Positions 7,255 to 14,210 of a stretch of 32,150 nt of DNA are shown here, one piece after another (within the stretch, counting starts at the first letter, position 1; every line of letters starts with the position of its first letter). Source of the DNA: Verrucomicrobiia bacterium (GTDB taxonomy: Bacteria; Verrucomicrobiota; Verrucomicrobiia; Limisphaerales; DSYF01). A model generated the notes under the pieces. The model saw only the letters and a program-made list of their open reading frames with translations, had not been told where the DNA came from and made no database searches. Made by a program: the position numbers and the translations under genes. The stretch covers positions 1 to 32,150 of the forward strand of contig DASTWL010000005.1 in the NCBI GenBank assembly GCA_035765895.1. Direction: 5' to 3'.

Positions 7255-8805
7255 TCAGGCCGTGCGCTGCACCACGGCTTCACGGCAGTCGTGGCTCAGC
7301 CGCACCATGGCGCGGGAGCCCAGCAGCACATCCAGCCCGAAGCTGACGACGAACCACACGAGCACGAAACCCGCCAGCGTGTCGGCCGTCAGCAGGCCGG
7401 CGACCGCCGCGGCGAACAGGCCGTTGATGAAGCCGATGCCGGGCACGATCAGCGTGACGAGCAACGTGCGGATGCAGGCGCGCGTGGCGTTACGGGCAAC
7501 CAGCCCGTTCCACAGTCCCGTCCAGCTGAGCGTGTAGCAATCCAGCAAGAACACCACCACCGCCAGCAGTGTCAGGAAGAAAATGCGCGGCTGAAAGTCG
7601 CCTTGAGCCGGGTCAACGGCGGCCTGCCACGCCAGCAGCAGGTCGAAGCCGCCGAGCGCCAGGGCCGGCAGAAAGAATCGCTGCCGTAACCCGGCCAGCC
7701 ACGCCCGCCAGACGGCGGTTTCGCCCACGGGTGTCACCAGCAGCAGTTCCAGCGCACCGCTGTCGCGTTCAACGGTGAACGCGCGGCTGGCGGCCCACCC
7801 AACCCACACCTTGAACACGCCGTGCAGCGCATACGCGGCAAATGCCACCCACAGACCGTTCATGCTGCCGGCGTGGACCAGCAGGCCGAGCGTCACGGTG
7901 GCGGCCAATGCCAAGCCCCACGCGGTCAGCGGGCCACCCAGCCGTTGGCGCGCCAGCCACACGAGCGAGTCGGAGGTTCGCGCCCGACGCGCGGCTGTTT
8001 TGCGGCAGAATGGCTGGGGGCGCTGCGGCGCACGCGGATCCTCGCGCCAGAAAAACGGCAGCCCAATGATCGCGCCGGCGAGGCAGGCCCAGCCGAGCAG
8101 ATGGCTCGTGCCCAGCGCCGTCGTGTAGGCGGACGAATCCGCGGCGAACACCGCATCCTGTGCGGTCCACAAGGCGAACGCGGGACCGGCGAGCGCGTGC
8201 GCCAGCCAGAAGTGGTTCCCTGGGGAATGCGTTTGCGTGAGCAGCAGCGCGGGCAGGGCGCCTGCCGCGCCCAGCACCACGGCCAGCGCGAGGCCAAATG
8301 CGCTGCGCCCGTTCGGGGCGAAGACCGAACACAGCAACGTGATGCTCACGGACCAGAAGAGCAGATTGACCAGCGCCACCGTGGTGCGGAGGAATTCACC
8401 GGCCGTTACGCCGCCAAGCAGAAGCGCCATGCCCATGACCGGCACGGCGGCGAGCAGGCAATGAATCGCCGGCATCGCCAGGGCCACAAATTTTCCGCCG
8501 ACGATGTCGTGGCTCCGTGTGTTGGTCAGGAACAGCAGGCCGAGCGTGCCAGCGGATTTTTCCTCCGCCACGCTGTCGGCCAGCAACACCGGCCCAGCGA
8601 GCAGGCAGATGCAATAGCTCAGGACGGTTATCGTGCGGAAGAGCGGCGCGCCCAGGCCCTGAGCCGCGCCAAGATTCCAGGTGATCGCAAATACGAGGCA
8701 GCTCACCAGCGCGATGACCATGCCCACGCCGGTGCGTAGCCAGTAAAACCAACGGCGGCGGGACAGGATCAGCAGTTCACGGTGGACGATCGGGAGCGCA
8801 TTCAT
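7255..8805 (-). CDS. ABC-2-type transporter permease, no ATPase nearby
   Basis: 516 residues from the ATG at 8805, which overlaps the previous stop as ATGA. The N-terminus 'MNALPIVHRELLILSRRRWFYWLR' has the cytoplasmic RE(L)xxxxRRRxxxxLR pattern of ABC-2 permeases. About six hydrophobic helices follow, including 'ADSVAEEKSAGTLGLLFLT', the SxExExGTL-like motif of the family. A charged linker (about residues 275-300) leads to a second set of helices that repeats the pattern 'FTVERDSGALELLLVTPV'. It is therefore a duplicated permease of about 12 helices in one chain. Such permeases normally need a separate ATP-binding subunit; none is encoded in the window. It is the last gene of the leftward pseudopilus-like operon. 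The transported substrate is unknown. Confidence 0.8.
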   Translation of the reverse strand: MNALPIVHRELLILSRRRWFYWLRTGVGMVIALVSCLVFAITWNLGAAQGLGAPLFRTITVLSYCICLLAGPVLLADSVAEEKSAGTLGLLFLTNTRSHDIVGGKFVALAMPAIHCLLAAVPVMGMALLLGGVTAGEFLRTTVALVNLLFWSVSITLLCSVFAPNGRSAFGLALAVVLGAAGALPALLLTQTHSPGNHFWLAHALAGPAFALWTAQDAVFAADSSAYTTALGTSHLLGWACLAGAIIGLPFFWREDPRAPQRPQPFCRKTAARRARTSDSLVWLARQRLGGPLTAWGLALAATVTLGLLVHAGSMNGLWVAFAAYALHGVFKVWVGWAASRAFTVERDSGALELLLVTPVGETAVWRAWLAGLRQRFFLPALALGGFDLLLAWQAAVDPAQGDFQPRIFFLTLLAVVVFLLDCYTLSWTGLWNGLVARNATRACIRTLLVTLIVPGIGFINGLFAAAVAGLLTADTLAGFVLVWFVVSFGLDVLLGSRAMVRLSHDCREAVVQRTA

Positions 8806-9083
8806 CCGGCGGCAATCGCTTGCAGGATGCCGATGGCCATGATCGTGCCGAACAAGAGGGAAAGCAACAGGCCGCCGGCGGCCAGCCATGCGCCGACGAG
8901 CAGTTGCGTGCGGGCTGCATTCCAGCGACGCCCTTTGCCGAGCACCACCGCCCGAAAGTCTGCAAATGCGAGCAGCGCGGGCACCAGCCCGACCACGGGC
9001 ACCAGACTGCACCAGCCCAGCATGAAACAACGCATCGAGCGCCGCAGCATTTCCGATTTGGGCATGTCCGTCGCCGGGTTCAT
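8802..9083 (-). CDS. Small two-helix membrane protein, function unknown
   Basis: 93 residues from the ATG at 9083, chosen because it forms an ATGA overlap with the preceding stop. The stop overlaps the ABC permease start in the same way. Two hydrophobic helices are visible (about residues 20-43 and 66-91), separated by a basic stretch (VVLGKGRRWNAAR). No family is recognised. Its place between the K-like pseudopilin and the permease, with both junctions overlapping, suggests translation coupled to the permease and perhaps a small partner subunit of it. Confidence 0.65.
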   Translation of the reverse strand: MNPATDMPKSEMLRRSMRCFMLGWCSLVPVVGLVPALLAFADFRAVVLGKGRRWNAARTQLLVGAWLAAGGLLLSLLFGTIMAIGILQAIAAG

Positions 9084-9277
9084 GGGGCGGGTGTTGAAGC
9101 GGTTTTGGCGTGGTGGCTCCAATGCGCCGTTTGGTGTTTCTCCAAAAGGCGCAGCTCGGCGTTGACGTGCTGCACGTTCGCGGTGTTGGCGGCGACGACC
9201 ACCAGCAGCAACGCGAGCAGGGCCAGCATCAACACCACAGCCGAGCCGCGGCGGTGATTGGGCGGGGGAATGGTCAT
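9080..9277 (-). CDS. Mini GspK/PilX-like protein consisting of little more than the pilin helix
   Basis: 65 residues from the ATG at 9277, fixed by ATGA overlaps at both ends. The sequence begins with a basic leader (MTIPPPNHRRG) and a helix SAVVLMLALLALLLVVVAANTANV without Glu at +5, which is how GspK/PilX proteins differ from other prepilins. A short amphipathic tail rich in His follows. Normal GspK is about 300 residues, so this is a stub or a stand-alone helix. It comes after I-like and J-like genes, the canonical place of GspK. Alternatively it may be an unrelated single-pass membrane peptide. Confidence 0.65.
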   Translation of the reverse strand: MTIPPPNHRRGSAVVLMLALLALLLVVVAANTANVQHVNAELRLLEKHQTAHWSHHAKTASTPAP

Positions 9278-9783
9278 GGCGTCATCTCCTTGCCGGGAAC
9301 GGCGGTGAAGGTGAACAACGGCCGCAGGCGCCCGTGCTTTTCCAGCGGCGCCAATTCGAGTTCCCAACGCCAGCCTGTGACGCTCTCCCGTTCGATGCGT
9401 TGCATCGCGGACGTCTGCACCCGGGACAAAACGGTGACCCAGGGTGCGTTGGTGCCGGCGCGCCGCCGGATTTCGCCGGCGGCAAACTGATAGTCCACGG
9501 GGCCGGTGCGGGTGGTCAGGCGCACGAGTTTGTTGGTCGGGGACGAGTCCGTTACCACAATGCCGGTGGCGGCGCGGATTTCCGCACGCCAACGTTCGCC
9601 GGTCCGAAGTGTCTGCCCGATGTCCTGCGCATTTCGGTTGAGCAGGCGGCTCTGGTCCCACGCCTTGGACACCGTGAAGCTGCCCACGGACATCAACACG
9701 CCCAGCACCGCAATGTAAGCGAGACATTCGATGAGCGTGAAGCCGCGGCGCGCCGCGAACGCTGGTTGAGTCAAGATTCTCAT
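9274..9783 (-). CDS. GspJ/PilW-like minor pseudopilin
   Basis: 169 residues from the ATG at 9783, set by its ATGA overlap with the I-like gene. The prepilin site is ARRG|FTLIECLAYIAVLGVL, with Gly14 before the cut and Glu at +5. The mature domain begins 'DIGQTLRTGERWRAEIRAATGI' and is beta-rich after that, as in GspJ/PilW. The expected role is a minor subunit at the tip of a type II secretion-like pseudopilus, processed by a prepilin peptidase that is not encoded here. It belongs to the tightly overlapping leftward operon. Confidence 0.75.
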   Translation of the reverse strand: MRILTQPAFAARRGFTLIECLAYIAVLGVLMSVGSFTVSKAWDQSRLLNRNAQDIGQTLRTGERWRAEIRAATGIVVTDSSPTNKLVRLTTRTGPVDYQFAAGEIRRRAGTNAPWVTVLSRVQTSAMQRIERESVTGWRWELELAPLEKHGRLRPLFTFTAVPGKEMTP

Positions 9784-10154
9784 GGCCGTTTCACCTCCCG
9801 AATGATGCCCGCGCTCAGGCGTTGGGCCGGCCGCCATGCGAGGCGAATCTTGCCCGGCGTGAGGATCAGAAGGGCGTCGCGCGTGGACAGATTGGTCGTT
9901 GCCGCGCCCGTGAGCGTGAGGTGATTGGTTCCGGCGGGATAATTGTGCCACGCGCCGGCGGCGAGCAGTTCCAGTTCGCCATCCAGACATTCCATTGCGA
10001 CCGCGCGTTCGTAGGCCACGCGCATGGCGTGCCGGTCCGCGGTGAACGAATAGGCCAGCGGAATCAGCGCCACGAACAACAGCGCCATCGCCACGAGCAT
10101 GTCCACTTCCAACATGCCGCGCGGGCGCTTGAATTGATTTCGGGTAATTACCAT
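9780..10154 (-). CDS. GspI/PilV-like minor pseudopilin with atypical N-terminus
   Basis: 124 residues. The leader MVITRNQFKRPRG is followed by MLEVDMLVAMALLFVALIPLAY. The putative cut after Gly13 leaves Asp at +5 and Glu at +3 instead of Glu at +5. The helix continues to 'ADRHAMRVAYERAVAMECLDGELE', which resembles GspI/PilV proteins. The ATG lies 7 bases inside the end of the preceding GspF-like gene. Assignment rests on the helix, the length and the order (I-like, J-like, K-like). Whether the Asp/Glu change permits normal filament entry is unknown. Confidence 0.65.
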   Translation of the reverse strand: MVITRNQFKRPRGMLEVDMLVAMALLFVALIPLAYSFTADRHAMRVAYERAVAMECLDGELELLAAGAWHNYPAGTNHLTLTGAATTNLSTRDALLILTPGKIRLAWRPAQRLSAGIIREVKRP

Positions 10155-11323
10155 AACGCCGCCGAGTCAATGAACTGGGTGATCATGCCGAACAATCCGG
10201 CGCACACGCAGCCGACCGTCGCGCCGTTGAGGACGACCAGCGCCGTGGAAAAGACATGGGCCGCGGCCTGTTCCTGCTGGAACGCGCGCGCGTCGAGGGC
10301 TTCAAACCAGCCGCGAAGCGCGCTGGTGAAGCCGCCCTGCGCGTGCGCGGCATTGGCCAGGCGCCAGCGAAATTCGCCCGCCCCATCGAGCGCGGTGACG
10401 GCCTGCGTGAGCGACTCGCCGGCTGCCAGCCGCCGGACGACGTGTTCGGCACGCCGTTGGAAAACGAAGTTGCCTGCGCATTGCGCCGCATAGGGCAACG
10501 CCTCGGCCTCCGGCACGCCGGCATCCAGGAGCACGGCGAGAATCGCGGCGAAGTTGCGTTGCATGCGGTGGCGCTTCCACGGCACCAGCCACGCGAGCCC
10601 GTCCACCACGGGCCACGCCGCCTGGCGCAGCCACGACGGTGCGCCCGGTCCGATCAGGTAAAGCACGGTGGCAATGCCCAGCAGTCCCAGAAACATTGTT
10701 TCAATCCAAACGCCGGTGCGCAGCGCCAGCCCAAGAAAATTCAGCCACGGCGCCGGCGTGTTGTCGCCTGCGATGCCGAGCGCAATTTCCTTCATCTTCG
10801 GCAGCACCATGATCAACAGCATCCACATCAGGCTCAGCGCAATCGGCGCCAGACCCAGCACCAGCACGAGGAAATAGTTCAACGCGCTGCGCACGCCCGA
10901 CCGCGCGTCCTGCAATTGCAGCCGGCAGGCGGGCAGAACCTTGCGGACGTCGCCGATGCGCTCGCCGGCCGCCAGCATGGCGATGACCGGGCGCGGCATG
11001 AGCCGGGATTTGGCCAGCGCGGTGGCGAGCCGGTCGCCCTCTTCGACATATGCAGCCGTCAGATGAAACCGCAATCCTGGTGAGCGATCATGCGTTTCCG
11101 CCATGGCTACAATGGTCGGCTCCACCGGTTTGCCGTCGCGGACGCACGTTTCCAGCACATGCAGGAACAGCCGGGCCTGTTCCCGCCGTCGTGCGGGCAG
11201 CGAGAGGAAAAAATACGCGAGATAGCTGAAGACCAGCACGGGCACCACGAAGAACAGGCCATGCACGAACAGGCTGAGCAACAGCCCGGAAACGTTGGCG
11301 AAAGTGTCGGACGGCGGATTCAT
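10148..11323 (-). CDS. Second, diverged GspF/PilC-like inner-membrane protein
   Basis: 391 residues. An extra N-terminal hydrophobic helix (about residues 12-43, 'LLLSLFVHGLFFVVPVLVF') precedes a GspF-like cytoplasmic bundle: 'RLFLHVLETCVRDGKPVEPTIVAMAE', then 'GDRLATALAKSRLMPRPVIAMLAAGERIGDV', which is the usual GspF pattern. Long membrane helices follow (about 145-175 and 212-235), then a second bundle ('ILAVLLDAGVPEAEALPYAA', 'GESLTQAVTAL') and a C-terminal helix. The family is the inner-membrane platform that converts ATPase motion into filament assembly. Two different GspF-like proteins in tandem, 4 bp apart, is unusual; they may form a heteromeric platform. Confidence 0.75.
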   Translation of the reverse strand: MNPPSDTFANVSGLLLSLFVHGLFFVVPVLVFSYLAYFFLSLPARRREQARLFLHVLETCVRDGKPVEPTIVAMAETHDRSPGLRFHLTAAYVEEGDRLATALAKSRLMPRPVIAMLAAGERIGDVRKVLPACRLQLQDARSGVRSALNYFLVLVLGLAPIALSLMWMLLIMVLPKMKEIALGIAGDNTPAPWLNFLGLALRTGVWIETMFLGLLGIATVLYLIGPGAPSWLRQAAWPVVDGLAWLVPWKRHRMQRNFAAILAVLLDAGVPEAEALPYAAQCAGNFVFQRRAEHVVRRLAAGESLTQAVTALDGAGEFRWRLANAAHAQGGFTSALRGWFEALDARAFQQEQAAAHVFSTALVVLNGATVGCVCAGLFGMITQFIDSAALW

Positions 11324-11327
11324 GGGT

Positions 11328-12347
11328 TCACATGCCGAGATTGTTCAGCAAGTCGATAAACACCAGATACGACGTGGCAACGAGATAGCCTTGCAGCATG
11401 ACCACCGAGCCGACGGCCAGCACCGAGACCGGCAGCGCCGCGTAAAGCAAGGTCTCCGAACGCGCGGTGGCGCGGGCGGCGAAGATTTCACCGGCCTGAC
11501 GAAAACCGGTCCGTATGTCCTCTCCCGCGCTGTCCACCAGCCAGATGAACAGCGGCGGCACATAGCGACTGCCGGCGGCGACGGCCGAAAAGCGCTTCAC
11601 GCCGGCGGCGATGTTGTTGCGCCATGCCAGGAGTTCGTCGCGCAGGCGGTTGGCGGGCTGAAAATCAGCCAGCAACGCGAGCGCTTCCGGCAGCGGCAAT
11701 CCGCCGTGCAGCAGGAGTTCCGCGGCGTTCGCCGTCTGTGCCAGCCGGGCCTCGCGAAACGCCGGCAGACGATCCAGCAGGCGCTGCCGCCAGTCCGGCC
11801 GCAGCCACAGCAGCAACACGCCGAGCAGCGGCACCGTGAACAGCAGCGGAAACACCCACGAATTTTGCAGCAGCGGCAGCGCCATGCGGGTGGCGGCGGG
11901 CAGCGCCCGCCCGCTGCCGAGACCAACCACGGAATCCCACCACGCCGGGAACACGACACGGCTGGTCAATTGCCAGAGCAAAACCGAGAGAAAGAAGGCC
12001 GCGATCAACAACAGCACCGGATACACCATCAGCCCCTTCAACCGCGTCCACAGCGCATGCTGACGCTGGTAGTAATCCGCCACCAACGTCAGGATGCCGG
12101 GAAGATCGTTGCCTTTGCCGCCGACGATGAGCAGCCGTTGATACAGTTCCGGGAGCCGCCGCCGGCTCAACGCCTCGGGCAGCGGCGCGCCACGGGACAG
12201 GTCGTCGGCCAGCAGACCCAGTTCGTCGCGCAATGCACTGCGTTGCATGGTGGCGATGAGCTGGCGCAGGGAACCTTCCAGCGGCAGGCCGTCGCGCAGC
12301 ATGGCCGCGAGCTGCTGGTTGAAGAAGGCGAATTCGTCCGTGTTCAT
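11328..12347 (-). CDS. GspF/PilC-like inner-membrane platform protein
   Basis: 339 residues from the ATG at 12347, which overlaps the GspE-like stop as ATGA; the longer open frame upstream is inside the ATPase gene. The two GspF repeats are visible: 'FFNQQLAAMLRDGLPLEGSLRQL' with 'LPELYQRLLIVGGKGNDLPGIL', then 'ELLLHGGLPLPEALALL' with 'PPLFIWLVDSAGEDIRTGF'. Three membrane helices are apparent, the last near the C-terminus. It would sit in the inner membrane, contact the GspE-like ATPase and support pseudopilus assembly. Placement directly after the ATPase is the canonical E-F order. Confidence 0.85.
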   Translation of the reverse strand: MNTDEFAFFNQQLAAMLRDGLPLEGSLRQLIATMQRSALRDELGLLADDLSRGAPLPEALSRRRLPELYQRLLIVGGKGNDLPGILTLVADYYQRQHALWTRLKGLMVYPVLLLIAAFFLSVLLWQLTSRVVFPAWWDSVVGLGSGRALPAATRMALPLLQNSWVFPLLFTVPLLGVLLLWLRPDWRQRLLDRLPAFREARLAQTANAAELLLHGGLPLPEALALLADFQPANRLRDELLAWRNNIAAGVKRFSAVAAGSRYVPPLFIWLVDSAGEDIRTGFRQAGEIFAARATARSETLLYAALPVSVLAVGSVVMLQGYLVATSYLVFIDLLNNLGM

Positions 12348-13486
12348 GGCCCGAAGAGGCGTTGTTGTTCCGCCCGGTTCGTGATGCCGCCGGCAATGAG
12401 CTGCTGAACGGCTTCGACGAACGAACATTGTGGCTGCAGGGCGGCAAGATCGTTTTGGCGCAATGCGCGGCGCCCGGCGTCGTTCAGCCGGAGCCATTCC
12501 ACCAGCGGCACGCGGCCGCGGTAACCCGTGCCGAGGCAGGTTTCGCAGCGCGCCGGCGGGCCGGCGTTCTCGCGGTTGGGCAGGACGGCGCGCGGCCGGA
12601 CGCCCGTTCCGCCACAGCCTGCACATACACGGCGGATGAGGCGCTGGTTCAAGACGAGTTCCACGGCGCTGGCAATGGCGAAATGATCCCGGCACATCAC
12701 CAGGAGCCGATCGAAGACGCCGTGGCAGGAGCCGGCGTGCAGCGTGGAAATCACCTGGTGTCCGGTCAGCGCCGCGCGCACGGCGAGGTTGGCCGTTTCG
12801 TCGTCGCGAATTTCGCCGATGACCAGCACCTGCGGGTCCTGCCGCAGCAGATGGCGCGCGGCCCGGGCGAAATCGAGCCCGCGGGTTTCGCAGACCTCCG
12901 TTTGCATGACGCCCGGGACAATTTGTTCGACCGGGTCCTCAACCGTGATGACATGCCGGCCGCCTTGTTCCACGAGCTGCCGTAAACAAGCGTAAATCGT
13001 CGTGGTTTTGCCGCTGCCGGCCGGACCGGTGAGGAGCAGCAGGCCCGCCGGCTGGCGCAGAAACGCCTCCAGTTCCGCCCAGGACTGCTCGGGCAAACCC
13101 AGCTCGCCGAGGCTGCGCACCACGCTAGTTTGGAACAGCCGCAGCACGATTTTTTCTCCGGTCACGGTCGGATAGGTGGCAACGCGGACGTCGTTTTGTG
13201 TCCGGGCGTCCCGGGCCTCAATGCGGCCGTCCTGCGGGAGCGAATCTTGGTAGGTCTTGAGACGGGCGAGATATTTGATCCGTCCAAACACGCGTTCGGC
13301 GACGGGCTCATCCAATCGTGAAGCCGGCGTCAGCACGCCGTCGAGCCGGAAGCCGACGTCCGCGTGCGAACCGCGCATTTGCAGGTGAATGTCGCTGGCG
13401 CCCGCCCGCTCGGCGGCGGCGATGAGCTGCTCCAGCAGTGCCGGTGCGGCACTGGCATCGTGCCCGGTGATGGCTTGGGTGTCCAT
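12344..13486 (-). CDS. GspE/PilB-like secretion or pilus assembly ATPase, short form
   Basis: 380 residues from ATG 13486; a GTG at 13501 would add five. Visible parts are a short N2-type domain ('AGASDIHLQMRGSHADVGFRLDG', about 28-50), Walker A GPAGSGKTTT at 154-163, Asp box with EDP at 183-185, Walker B VLVIGEIRD at 220-228, His box TGHQVISTLHA at 242-252, and a zinc-type tetracysteine C288-x2-C291...C314-x2-C317. The tetracysteine and the IHL/RLDG pattern point to GspE/PilB, which power assembly. The N-terminal GspL-binding region of typical GspE (about 500 residues) is missing. This is a cytoplasmic hexameric ATPase and the first gene of the overlapping operon. Confidence 0.88.
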   Translation of the reverse strand: MDTQAITGHDASAAPALLEQLIAAAERAGASDIHLQMRGSHADVGFRLDGVLTPASRLDEPVAERVFGRIKYLARLKTYQDSLPQDGRIEARDARTQNDVRVATYPTVTGEKIVLRLFQTSVVRSLGELGLPEQSWAELEAFLRQPAGLLLLTGPAGSGKTTTIYACLRQLVEQGGRHVITVEDPVEQIVPGVMQTEVCETRGLDFARAARHLLRQDPQVLVIGEIRDDETANLAVRAALTGHQVISTLHAGSCHGVFDRLLVMCRDHFAIASAVELVLNQRLIRRVCAGCGGTGVRPRAVLPNRENAGPPARCETCLGTGYRGRVPLVEWLRLNDAGRRALRQNDLAALQPQCSFVEAVQQLIAGGITNRAEQQRLFGP

Positions 13487-13567
13487 GCGTTGTCCGGCCA
13501 CGCGGGACGGGTGAATCCGGCGTCGCGTTGGCGGTCTTGAAGATTCGACCGGACGCGCGGCAAAACG

Positions 13568-14131
13568 TCACGCGAGGACAGCGGCCCGTTCGGCGGACGA
13601 GAGTTCGCGCCAATGGCCGGCCGGCAGATCGCCGAGCGTGAACTGGCCGATGCGCACACGGAGCAGGCGCAACGTGGGATGGCCGATGGCCGCGGTCATG
13701 CGGCGCACCTGGCGGTTTTTGCCTTCCACGAGTTCGAGGGCAATCCAGCAATCCGGCACACTCTTGCGGATGCGAATGGGCGGAATGCGCGGCGGCATGT
13801 TCGGTGGCGGGTCCAGCCGCCACGCGCGACCGGGCAGGGTGCGGCGGCCCTGGATGACGAGGCCCCGGGCGAGTTGCGCGAGGGCGGCGGGCGTGGGGAT
13901 GCGTTCGACTTGCGCCCAGTATTCGCGTTCGTGCGCATGGCGTGGATGCAGCAGCCGCGTGTTCAGGCCGGGTTCATCAGTGAACAACAACAACCCTTCG
14001 CTGTCCGCATCGAGCCGGCCGATGGCATACACGTCCGCGGGGAAATGGAATTCGGCGAGCGGACGGTTGGGTGATCCGTCCGGCGTGAATTGCGAAAGCA
14101 CGCCGTAGGGCTTGTGAAAGGCCAGCAGCAC
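13568..14131 (-). CDS. rluE: 23S rRNA pseudouridine synthase, RluE-like (RsuA/RluB/E/F family)
   Basis: 187 residues with a GTG start at 14131. The frame is closed by a TAG a short way upstream and no ATG is available. 'FHKPYGVLSQFTPDG' opens the catalytic domain, and 'YAIGRLDADSEGLLLFT' holds the catalytic Asp of the GRLD motif (about residues 38-41). 'IRIRKSVPDCWIALELVEGKNRQVRRMTAAIGHPTLRLLRVRIG' is the family's EGKNRQVRRM segment and closely resembles RluE. The N-terminal S4 domain of RsuA is absent, as in RluE. The enzyme isomerises a uridine of 23S rRNA in the cytoplasm. It lies 66 bp before the GTG of the pilus-type ATPase frame and after the giant protease gene; a functional link to either is not evident. 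Confidence 0.85.
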   Translation of the reverse strand: MLLAFHKPYGVLSQFTPDGSPNRPLAEFHFPADVYAIGRLDADSEGLLLFTDEPGLNTRLLHPRHAHEREYWAQVERIPTPAALAQLARGLVIQGRRTLPGRAWRLDPPPNMPPRIPPIRIRKSVPDCWIALELVEGKNRQVRRMTAAIGHPTLRLLRVRIGQFTLGDLPAGHWRELSSAERAAVLA

Positions 14132-14210
14132 GCGCCAGTAATACGGCAGCGTGCCCGCCGCGGCGAGCCGATAGCCGGAGAAAGTGGTGGAGGCGCCGCG
14201 CCGCCAGGCT

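Noticed and set aside
11295-12407. Long plus-strand frame opposite the GspF-like gene, Gln/Arg/His-rich
   Set aside because: Composition is typical of an antisense frame of a Leu/Ala-rich membrane protein gene; the minus strand encodes a recognisable GspF.
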